From the NCBI GenBank assembly GCA_031275525.1, contig JAISOP010000155.1, forward strand, positions 1 through 17,660: DNA of 17,660 bases, read 5' to 3'. This DNA is from Tannerella sp. (GTDB taxonomy: Bacteria > Bacteroidota > Bacteroidia > Bacteroidales > Tannerellaceae). The notes below the pieces were generated by a model, which saw only the letters and a program-made list of their open reading frames with translations, ran no database searches and had not been told where the DNA came from. Below, one piece after another: positions 8,863-14,939 of this stretch (position 1 is its first letter; every line of letters begins with the position of its first letter). The position numbers were made by a program, and so were the translations under genes.

Positions 8863-8898
8863 AGGCTTAAAAGGCCTAAAAGGCCTAAAAGACTTAAA
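8863..8898. repeat. Four tandem copies of 9-bp AGGCCTAAA
   Basis: Units are AGGCTTAAA, AGGCCTAAA, AGGCCTAAA and AGACTTAAA. The two central copies are identical and the outer ones carry transitions. This is a short tandem repeat whose copy number may vary between strains. No coding function is visible. Confidence 0.85.
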
Positions 8899-8906
8899 GC
8901 AATGAA

Positions 8907-8923
8907 GGCGTATGCGATACGCC
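8907..8923 (-). terminator. Possible dusB operon terminator hairpin
   Basis: GGCGTAT (8907-8913) pairs with ATACGCC (8917-8923) around a three-base loop, about 80 bp beyond the dusB stop on the minus strand. The following minus-strand sequence (TTCATTGCTTT) is only moderately T-rich, so this is a weak intrinsic-terminator candidate. It is the best hairpin downstream of the cluster apart from the 23-bp array. Confidence 0.35.
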
Positions 8924-9003
8924 CGTTTGAATGCTTTTGCCCTGTTATATCCGGAATGGTTCCTATAAGATATTCTTTAATATGCAAATATGATTTTGAT
9001 GCG

Positions 9004-9975
9004 TCAGCCTTGCACGCGGTCCAGCAGTTCAAACAGCTGCCCGACCGTTTCGGCGCGCAGCAAGGCCACGCGCATGGGCTTGAAGTCGGGGATACCCTTG
9101 AAGAGCGGCGTGGCGGCCAGGTGACGGCGGATATGCAGGATGCCGCGACGTTCGTCTAAACGTTCCACACTTTGCAGCACCTGCTGTTTCAGGATATTCA
9201 GATACCAGGCAAACGGCTCGGCAGGCAACGGCTCGCCGGTGGCCAGGAAATGTTTCACCTCCCGGAAAATCCAGGGACGCCCAATGCTCGCGCGACCGAT
9301 CATCACCCCGTCCACCCCGTAGCGCTCAAAACAGGCGGCGCAGGTTTGGGCAGAAGCAATGTCGCCGTTGCCGATAATGGGAATGTACATGCGGGGATTG
9401 TTTTTCACCTCGCCGATCAGCCTCCAGTCCGCTTCGCCGGCGTACATCTGTGCACGGGTACGTCCGTGGATCGACAGCGCGGCAAGGCCGCAGTCCTGCA
9501 ACCGTTCGGCCAGGTCCACGATGATCCGGTGTTCGGCATCCCAGCCCAGTCGCGTTTTCGCCGTCACGGGGAGGCGCACGGCTTTCACTACCTCGCGGAC
9601 GATGTCGAGCATCTGCGGGATATTGCACAGCAGCCCTGCGCCCGCGCCCTTGCCGGCCACTTTTTTGACCGGGCAACCGAAATTCAGGTCAATCACGTCG
9701 GGACGTTCCGCTTCACACAAACGCGCTGCCTCGGCCATCGTCGCCGCCTCCCTGCCGTAGATTTGAATCGCCACGGGACGTTCCGCTTCATTCACACTCA
9801 GTTTTTCCCTGGTTCGGTTCACCTGCCGCACGAGGGCGTCGCTCGACACAAATTCGGTGTAAACCATGTCCGCTCCGAAGCGCTTGCACATCAAACGGAA
9901 GGCGCCGTCCGTCACATCCTCCATCGGGGCCAGCATCACCGGGCGTTCCCCTAAATCAATGGTTCCGATTCTCAT
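9004..9975 (-). CDS. dusB: tRNA-dihydrouridine synthase (DusB-like)
   Basis: The enzyme reduces specific uridines in the tRNA D-loop to dihydrouridine using FMN and NADPH. The 323-residue product has the whole Dus layout: an FMN-binding TIM barrel opening with LAPMEDVTDGAFR (15-27), catalytic Cys101 in NFGCPVKKVAGKGAGAGLL, substrate/FMN residues Lys140 (TAKTRLGW) and His170 (IHGRTRAQMYAG), phosphate-binding GNGD (202-205) and GRA (227-229), then the helical tRNA-binding tail from about 245. Closest resemblance is to the DusB/NifR3 branch, but telling DusB from other Dus subtypes by eye is uncertain. It is last in a four-gene minus-strand cluster, 35 bp after the methyltransferase stop. The A-rich ATAAA just before the ATG is a common Bacteroidota start context. 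Confidence 0.93.
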   Translation of the reverse strand: MRIGTIDLGERPVMLAPMEDVTDGAFRLMCKRFGADMVYTEFVSSDALVRQVNRTREKLSVNEAERPVAIQIYGREAATMAEAARLCEAERPDVIDLNFGCPVKKVAGKGAGAGLLCNIPQMLDIVREVVKAVRLPVTAKTRLGWDAEHRIIVDLAERLQDCGLAALSIHGRTRAQMYAGEADWRLIGEVKNNPRMYIPIIGNGDIASAQTCAACFERYGVDGVMIGRASIGRPWIFREVKHFLATGEPLPAEPFAWYLNILKQQVLQSVERLDERRGILHIRRHLAATPLFKGIPDFKPMRVALLRAETVGQLFELLDRVQG

Positions 9976-10010
9976 TTTATTTCATGGAAACCTCAGGAAG
10001 AGGAGTAGAA

Positions 10011-10751
10011 TCACCGGATGAAACTTTTGTAGGTACGCTGGTGGAGTGTGGGCCGGAAAAATAGCAGTCCCCAGGTATATAGGTCGATGCTTGCCGTCAC
10101 TTTCGGATGGCGGCAGCATTGTTGCCACAGGCGGTATTTGGCGGAAGAAGTGCGGATGCCTTCCACGATACAGACGGATTCGTCATGTATGCGGGACAAG
10201 CTTTGATGGAAAAGGGCCGCCAAGGATGTCGCGTCCGGTTGCTTACTCAAAAAAAGACAGTCTATCTGCCGAAACGCCTCCAGCGCTTCCGGAAATAGCT
10301 TCTCGCAGGCGCCGGTTCGGATTTCGACGCGGGAATGTGTCCTTTGGGAAAACAGCATACGCGCGGCGGCGGCCAAACCGGGATCGCTTTCCAGCGCAAT
10401 GCAATGCACACCGGAGGCATAACCGGTCAGGCTCAGCGGAACTAGACCCATGGAAGAGCCGAGGGCCAGGATGAAACGGGGTTTGCAGTAGTTCGCCAGG
10501 CGGAACAGGAATTGGCCTTCCCGCCGGGTGATGCCCTGTTTACGGAAAAGGCGCCGGAGGGAGACCTGCCGGCCTTGCAGGAGGAGGGTTTGGTCGCTGT
10601 GAAGCAGTTGCCGCCATACGGCGGCCAGGTCATGGTAGAAATAATACGGACACCGTTCCTCAATGACACGGGTAATCAGGTTGAATACAAAAGGCGAATG
10701 TACCCCGTATCCCCTGCGGCAGAAAAGCCTCCGACCAATCGATAGCTTCAT
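10011..10751 (-). CDS. Class I SAM-dependent methyltransferase, unknown substrate
   Basis: This is a 246-residue Rossmann-type methyltransferase of a kind common in Bacteroidota. The N-terminus carries the characteristic GYGVHSPFVFNLIT (14-27). The SAM-binding glycine motif is ILALGSSMGLVPLSL (94-108), followed by the acidic residue of motif II at Glu121 (IALESD). The C-terminal block IDLYTWGLLFFRP (222-234) fits the O-methyltransferase-like fold. The ATG at 10751 is chosen because homology-like sequence starts there; it follows the DUF2461 stop by 14 bp and has GGGAGA just upstream. The same frame stays open back to 11261, but that part is an out-of-frame reading of the DUF2461 gene. Substrate cannot be inferred; small molecules or tRNA are possible, the latter only by association with dusB. 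Confidence 0.8.
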   Translation of the reverse strand: MKLSIGRRLFCRRGYGVHSPFVFNLITRVIEERCPYYFYHDLAAVWRQLLHSDQTLLLQGRQVSLRRLFRKQGITRREGQFLFRLANYCKPRFILALGSSMGLVPLSLTGYASGVHCIALESDPGLAAAARMLFSQRTHSRVEIRTGACEKLFPEALEAFRQIDCLFLSKQPDATSLAALFHQSLSRIHDESVCIVEGIRTSSAKYRLWQQCCRHPKVTASIDLYTWGLLFFRPTLHQRTYKSFIR

Positions 10752-10765
10752 CTCTCCCGCCGGAT

Positions 10766-11440
10766 TTACGCCTTGCCGTATAATTCGCCCACCGAATAAT
10801 TCAGGAACCGGTTGAAGGGTTGCAACAGCTTGAAATCTTCCGCCGCCCGCTCCATCCAGTTTTCCGTACAGAAAAAGGCATCCGGTTTGGCCGAGGAGAC
10901 GACGAAATCTTTCTGCTTGAGGATATAGCCATAGATATAATCGGCCGGGAAGCCGGCAGGTACCCGTTTCAGCATCCCGCCTTCGAGCGCCGGATAGACG
11001 GCCTTGAAGCGTTTGTTTTCGATAATATCCAGAAACTCGTCCATACTGTCGTAAATATCCTGCCTCAGTTTTTTCAGCAAAGGCGGCGGCGGACACCATA
11101 CGCCGCCGGAAAGAAAAGCGTTGTCCGGTTCCAGGTGGACGTAATAACCCGCATAGTCGCTGGCCTTTCCGCCACAGGCGGCGATATAGGCGCCGAGGTG
11201 AGTCTTGTAGGGCGTTTTGTCGGGGGAGAAACGGAGGTCGCGGTAGATGCGGAAAATGCAACTTTTCGCCTCCAGCCCGGCAATTTCGGGGTCGAACGCG
11301 GCAATACGGTCAATCAGTTGCTGCAATTGGCCGGCATACTCCCCAAGCAGTGTGTCGTATCGTTTCTTGTTGGCCTGAAACCATTCCCGGTGATTGTTTT
11401 CCCTGAGTTCGCGTAAAAATTGAAAAAGCGCTGTATTCAT
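10766..11440 (-). CDS. DUF2461 / TIGR02453 family protein
   Basis: The 224-residue product belongs to the DUF2461 family of uncharacterised cytoplasmic proteins. Recognisable marks are the N-terminal FLRELRENNHREWFQANKKR (residues 8-27), the central FRIYRDLRFSPDKTPYKTH (63-81), and the aromatic HLEPDNAFLSGGVWCPP block followed by a helical segment. There is no signal peptide or membrane segment. The start codon overlaps the nitroreductase stop in ATGA (11437-11440), so the two are co-translated. No enzymatic activity is established for the family that I know of. Its position between a nitroreductase and a methyltransferase is the only functional hint, and a weak one. Confidence 0.9.
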   Translation of the reverse strand: MNTALFQFLRELRENNHREWFQANKKRYDTLLGEYAGQLQQLIDRIAAFDPEIAGLEAKSCIFRIYRDLRFSPDKTPYKTHLGAYIAACGGKASDYAGYYVHLEPDNAFLSGGVWCPPPPLLKKLRQDIYDSMDEFLDIIENKRFKAVYPALEGGMLKRVPAGFPADYIYGYILKQKDFVVSSAKPDAFFCTENWMERAAEDFKLLQPFNRFLNYSVGELYGKA

Positions 11441-12279
11441 ATTCTTTCATTCTTTGTTTCTCCAATCCAGGAGACGGCGTATTGGGCTTCTTTTTCCCGG
11501 GGCGCGTTCACCACTTCAAAATGCCCGGCAATGCCTGTTTCCCGGCACGTTTCCCCAAAATGACACAGGGCGATGCCCAGGTCTATGGCCGCAAAACCGT
11601 ATGAAAAGGTTCGGTAAAAATGCAGCACGTTGCCCTCAAGCCTCACGCGCCAGGATTGTTTGTTATTGGCCGACGGCGCCAGGCGAACCATCTCCAGCGG
11701 CAGGGCATAGATCCCCGCCGCCTCTTCGGTCAGCGGCTTCGAGAAATTCCCGTGAAAGAAATTCGCTCCAAACGGCTTACGTGAGCGGTGATTCTTCTCT
11801 GCGCCCACGATCCAGGTCTCGACCCATCGCTTTCTATCACTCGCATAGCCCACCGGGGAAACGATTTTCAACCGCTCATCCGGTTCCATATCCACCTGCC
11901 TGCCAAAATCTTTCCGGCTAAACGAACCTCCCAGCCAGCACGTTCCCAAACCAAGCCCGGTACAGTAAAGCAGAACCTGTTCAAACAGATAGGCGGCGCC
12001 TTCTTCGGCCAGCGTCCCTTTCTTGTGGATCAGGAGAAGGTAATCCTTTGCCCCGCCAATCCAGCCGTAAGTTCCCAGTTTCACGGGTTTGGCGTCGCCG
12101 CCCAGGGTATGAATCAGCCGGATACGCGCTTCCGCCCCGAAAGGCGCCTGCAATCCGGCGATATAGTTTACAATCCGGCCTGCATGTTCACTGCTCAGCG
12201 CCTCGCCGGTATAACTGCGGACAGAACGGCGTTGACGGATCGTTTCGATTGTTGACATCGCATACTCAATTGGACACAT
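11437..12279 (-). CDS. Nitroreductase family protein (TM1586-like)
   Basis: This is a predicted FMN-dependent flavoprotein of the nitroreductase superfamily. The 280-residue product has the N-terminal FMN motif ETIRQRRSVRSYTGEAL (12-28), the core LYCTGLGLGTCWLGGSFSRKD, and VRLAPSANNKQSWRV, a second copy of the active-site pattern near residue 210. This two-lobed arrangement is that of TM1586-type single-chain nitroreductases. The physiological substrate is unknown; such enzymes reduce quinones, nitroaromatics or other electrophiles. Two starts are possible: ATG at 12279 has AGGAGGGGG six bases upstream, while the homology-like sequence MSTIETIRQRRS begins at 12258. I prefer 12279 because of the ribosome-binding site. 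It heads the cluster and overlaps DUF2461 by four bases. Confidence 0.88.
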   Translation of the reverse strand: MCPIEYAMSTIETIRQRRSVRSYTGEALSSEHAGRIVNYIAGLQAPFGAEARIRLIHTLGGDAKPVKLGTYGWIGGAKDYLLLIHKKGTLAEEGAAYLFEQVLLYCTGLGLGTCWLGGSFSRKDFGRQVDMEPDERLKIVSPVGYASDRKRWVETWIVGAEKNHRSRKPFGANFFHGNFSKPLTEEAAGIYALPLEMVRLAPSANNKQSWRVRLEGNVLHFYRTFSYGFAAIDLGIALCHFGETCRETGIAGHFEVVNAPREKEAQYAVSWIGETKNERI

Positions 12280-12285
12280 TGGATA

Positions 12286-12294
12286 CCCCCTCCT
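12286..12294 (-). promoter_or_regulatory. Strong Shine-Dalgarno site for the nitroreductase
   Basis: On the minus strand AGGAGGGGG ends six bases before the ATG at 12279. Bacteroidota genes often lack such a strong site, so it supports the upstream start and suggests efficient translation. Confidence 0.7.
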
Positions 12295-12329
12295 GCTGTA
12301 AGCGCCTTATAAAATACCCTGAAATTTCC

Positions 12330-12349
12330 GGAACCTTGTCTAAGGTTCC
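12330..12349. promoter_or_regulatory. Perfect 8-bp hairpin in the nitroreductase leader
   Basis: GGAACCTT (12330-12337) and AAGGTTCC (12342-12349) flank a four-base loop. It lies in the predicted leader between the -7 box at 12401-12408 and the ribosome-binding site. On the plus strand it is followed by TTTTAT, so it resembles a short intrinsic terminator facing the repeat array. On the minus strand no T tract follows, and it may instead be an operator or RNA element. Confidence 0.5.
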
Positions 12350-12400
12350 TTTTATGAAGGTTTGGAACATTATTTTTATGAACTTTAAAATTACCGGCAA

Positions 12401-12408
12401 CAAATATA
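12401..12408 (-). promoter_or_regulatory. Candidate -7 element for the nitroreductase cluster
   Basis: The minus strand reads TATATTTG, a full match to the Bacteroidota -7 consensus TAnnTTTG. Transcription would start near 12395 and give a leader of about 115 nt. I see no good TTG at the proper distance upstream, so this is only half a promoter by sequence. Confidence 0.45.
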
Positions 12409-12592
12409 CGGAAATTTCTTGATGCAGAGGGCCTATTCTTATCTGGGGAGCATTTCGAACGGGCGTATGGAAGACGCCCGGCCCGGCCCCTTACGATACA
12501 TGCTGCGCATCACTTCGTGGATTTCTTCCACTCTCCCGTCTTCTTTCCACCGGTACAGTAACCGTAAAGACCTGTAATACAGACCGCCATTC
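12409..12592. other. Intergenic stretch, only a small hairpin and an unconvincing frame
   Basis: GGGCGT (12461-12466) pairs with ACGCCC (12474-12479). A minus-strand frame covering 12439-12678 begins inside the repeat array and includes a plausible-looking, unrecognised stretch (LYRWKEDGRVEEIHEVMRS). It may be a gene remnant or chance; I do not call a gene. Confidence 0.4.
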
Positions 12593-12894
12593 GGGAAGCC
12601 GACTTCCCTGCATGAGGGAAGCCGGCTTCCCTGCATTAGGGAAGTCGACTTCCATGCATTAGGGAAGCCGGCTTCCATGCATTAGGGAAGTCAGCTTCCA
12701 TGCATTAGGGAAGTCGGCTTCCATGATGCATTAGGAACGCCGCCGTTCATGCATTAGGAACGCCGCCGTTCATGCATTAGGAACGCCGCCGTTCATGCAT
12801 TAGGAACGTCGCCGTTCATGCATTAGGAACGTCGCCGTTCATGCATTAGGAACGCATCCGTTCATGCATTAGGAACGTCAACGAGTATGCATTC
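12593..12894. repeat. Thirteen-unit 23-bp array with palindromic cores, two subfamilies
   Basis: Units begin at 12593, 12616, 12639, 12662, 12685, 12708, 12734, 12757, 12780, 12803, 12826, 12849 and 12872. Each is a 15-base core plus an eight-base tail, mostly ATGCATTA. Units 1-6 have core GGGAAGYCRRCTTCC; units 7-12 have GGAACGYCGCCGTTC or a close variant; unit 13 is decayed. Unit 6 is 26 bp through an extra ATG in the tail. Units 2 and 4 contain the perfect palindrome GGAAGCCGGCTTCC and unit 3 the perfect palindrome GGAAGTCGACTTCC. Between subfamilies both arms change together (GGAAG/CTTCC to GAACG/CGTTC). The array lies between the nitroreductase promoter and the kinase operon terminator. 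Confidence 0.95.
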
Positions 12895-12947
12895 CAACTG
12901 TTTCACCTGACGGGATGCGTTTCGGTTTCCTTGCTCATTGGCTGTTT

Positions 12948-12986
12948 AAAAAAAAACGGGGAACAGGATTGAATCCCTTCCCCGTT
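12948..12986 (-). terminator. Intrinsic terminator of the sugar operon
   Basis: AACGGGGAA (12955-12963) pairs with TTCCCCGTT (12978-12986), with GGAT/ATCC inside the loop able to extend the fold. On the minus strand the stem runs directly into nine T residues. It lies 25 bp beyond the sugar kinase stop: a textbook rho-independent terminator in the right orientation. Confidence 0.92.
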
Positions 12987-13010
12987 GCTTTGAATCTCCA
13001 TCTCGGCCTC

Positions 13011-14087
13011 TCACCTGAGCACTCGTGCGTTGCCGCCCCAGATGCTCCAGAGCTGGTCTTCGTCGGCCGGCTGCCCGTAGTCGGTCAGGAAGGTGGTGGC
13101 CAGTGCGCCGGTCGCCCATCCGAACTGAACCCATTTTTCCGGTTCCCAGCCCTTCAGGATGCCGTAGAGCAGTCCACCGACAAAGCCGTCGCCCCCGCCG
13201 ATGCGGTCGAGCACGTGGATGGGACGCGGTTCGACGACGTGCCATTCGTCGCCTTCGAGCAGGATGGCGCCCCACAGGTGACTGTTGGCGTTGACCACCT
13301 CGCGCAGGGTCGTAGCAAAAACGGAGGTCTCCGGGAAGGCTTTCTTGACGTTGCGAATCATGCCCTTGAAACGGTCGATCTTCGCGGTCAGCGCCATGCC
13401 GCCGGCTTCCGGGCCTTCCATGCCGAGACAGAGTTGGAAGTCTTCTTCATTGCCGACCAGGATGTCCGAAAGAGAGGCGATTTCGGCAAAGATGCCGTGC
13501 AACTCCTCTTCGCGTCCTTTCCAGAAGGAGGCGCGGTAGTTCAGGTCAAACGCAATCCTTGTGCCATATTTCCGTGCGGCACGCGCCAGTTCGAGGCAGA
13601 AGCGGCTCGTTTCGGGCGACAGGGCGCCAATCAGGCCGGAGAGATGCAGTATCTGCACGCCTTCCTGCCCGAAGAGGCGGTCAAGGTCAAAATCGTTCAC
13701 GTTCAGCGTGCGTCCCACTTCGCCACTGCGGTCGTTCCACACGCGCGGCCCACGCGCACCGAAACCGCTGTCGGCAATGTTAATCTGGTGGCGGTAGCCC
13801 CACGGCCCGCCCTGTTCGACTTCTTTCCCCTCATACGCCAAATGGCGGCTGCCCAGGTTGTCCTTGATAAACTGTGCTACCGGGCTGCCCTTGACGAAGG
13901 TGGTCAACACCTTCACGGGAAGTCCCAGGTAAGCGGGGACGCTTGCCACATTGGTCTCGGCGCTGGTGGCCTGCATCAGCAGTTGGTCACTCTTGTGTAC
14001 CGGCTGTCCCTGTGCGATCGGGGTCAGGCGGACGCCCATACTGGTGGGAACGACCAGCGCCCATTGATACTTTTTCTTCAATTCCAT
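13011..14087 (-). CDS. kdgK: PfkB-family sugar kinase, probably 2-keto-3-deoxygluconate kinase
   Basis: The 358-residue product is a ribokinase/PfkB-type ATP-dependent sugar kinase. Visible family parts are the substrate-binding N-terminal lobe, DLNYRASFW (181-189), and the anion-hole motif with catalytic base Asp300 in DRIGGGDGFVGGLLYG (294-309), followed by the ATP-binding C-terminal helices. The variant GGGDGF in place of the more usual GAGD is seen in the KdgK-like group. KdgK phosphorylates 2-keto-3-deoxygluconate to KDPG in hexuronate breakdown. The substrate is inferred from resemblance and from the neighbouring dehydrogenase and LacI regulator; another ketose or keto-acid is possible. 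It is the last gene of its operon, 27 bp after the dehydrogenase, and is followed by a strong terminator. No aldolase follows it. Confidence 0.8.
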   Translation of the reverse strand: MELKKKYQWALVVPTSMGVRLTPIAQGQPVHKSDQLLMQATSAETNVASVPAYLGLPVKVLTTFVKGSPVAQFIKDNLGSRHLAYEGKEVEQGGPWGYRHQINIADSGFGARGPRVWNDRSGEVGRTLNVNDFDLDRLFGQEGVQILHLSGLIGALSPETSRFCLELARAARKYGTRIAFDLNYRASFWKGREEELHGIFAEIASLSDILVGNEEDFQLCLGMEGPEAGGMALTAKIDRFKGMIRNVKKAFPETSVFATTLREVVNANSHLWGAILLEGDEWHVVEPRPIHVLDRIGGGDGFVGGLLYGILKGWEPEKWVQFGWATGALATTFLTDYGQPADEDQLWSIWGGNARVLR

Positions 14088-14114
14088 TGTTTCTTCTTTC
14101 TGTGATCCGGTTAT

Positions 14115-14927
14115 TTAAATCGAAAAAGCATCGAACCCGCCATCCACCGGCGTCACCGTGCCGGTGACGAAGGCCGATGCTTCGCTGGCCAGCCACTGGA
14201 CGGTGCCCAGCAGTTCTTCGGGACGTCCGAGACGGTTAAAGGGCGTATGCGCCAGGACCGTTTTGCAGCGGTCGGACGGTGTGCCGTCGGGGTTGGTCAT
14301 CAGGGCACGGTTTTGTTCCGTCAGGAAAAAACCCGGCGCAATGGCGTTCACGCGCAGTCCCTCGCCAAACTTGATGGCCAGTTCGCCGGCCATGTACTGC
14401 GTAAAGTTGCTGACGGCTGCCTTGGCGCATCCGTAACCCACGACGCGCGTCAGCGGACGTAGCGCCGACTCGGACGAGACATTGATGATGCTGCCTTTCT
14501 TCTGCGCCACCATCACCCCCGCAAAGACCATCGTCGGCAATACCGTACCGAAAAGGTTGAGGTCAACAACCTTGCGGAAGGCGTCGAGGTCGAGGTCAAA
14601 AAACGTCCTGTCCGGCGGAATCGTCGCCCCGGCCATGTTGCCGCCGGCCAGGTTAATCAGCACGTCAATCCGTCCGTACGCCGCCACAATGTCCTGTTTG
14701 TTCCGCTCGAGCGTTGCCTTGTCAAGCACGTTCGTTTCCAGGAAAAGCGCTTCTCCGCCGGTTTCCCGGATTTCGGCCGCCAGCCGGCTACCGCCTTCCA
14801 CGTTCCGGTCCAAAATCACTACACGGGCGCCTTCGCCGGCCAGGTGTCTGGCCATGCATCCGCCCAGAATCCCGCACCCTCCGGTCAACAGGATTACGCG
14901 GTCTTTTATATCAAATAAGTTTGCCAT
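14115..14927 (-). CDS. Short-chain dehydrogenase, likely D-mannonate oxidoreductase (UxuB-type)
   Basis: The 270-residue product is a classical NAD(P)-dependent short-chain dehydrogenase. It shows the nucleotide motif TGGCGILG (15-22), NLAGG (92-96) in the place of NNAG, Asn124, catalytic Ser152, Tyr165 and Lys169 (YGCAK), and the C-terminal PVDGGFDAFSI. That last block and the long insert RALMTNPDGTPSDR resemble the SDR-type fructuronate reductases (D-mannonate oxidoreductases) of Bacillus and Thermotoga. The likely reaction is fructuronate to mannonate, one step before dehydration to 2-keto-3-deoxygluconate, which the downstream kinase would phosphorylate. The exact substrate is an inference, so I give no gene symbol. 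It starts 12 bp after the LacI stop and precedes the kinase by 27 bp. Confidence 0.85.
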   Translation of the reverse strand: MANLFDIKDRVILLTGGCGILGGCMARHLAGEGARVVILDRNVEGGSRLAAEIRETGGEALFLETNVLDKATLERNKQDIVAAYGRIDVLINLAGGNMAGATIPPDRTFFDLDLDAFRKVVDLNLFGTVLPTMVFAGVMVAQKKGSIINVSSESALRPLTRVVGYGCAKAAVSNFTQYMAGELAIKFGEGLRVNAIAPGFFLTEQNRALMTNPDGTPSDRCKTVLAHTPFNRLGRPEELLGTVQWLASEASAFVTGTVTPVDGGFDAFSI

Positions 14928-14939
14928 AAAAAATGATGT

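Noticed and set aside
10752..11261. 170-codon upstream extension of the methyltransferase frame
   Set aside because: It lies fully inside the DUF2461 gene in another frame and has no methyltransferase-like sequence; the real start is the ATG at 10751.
12593..12894. CRISPR array
   Set aside because: Units are contiguous 23-mers without unique spacers, cores differ by block, and no cas genes are present.
12915..14105. 396-codon plus-strand frame over the sugar kinase
   Set aside because: It is antisense to a clear PfkB kinase and crosses that operon's terminator; composition is that of a shadow frame.
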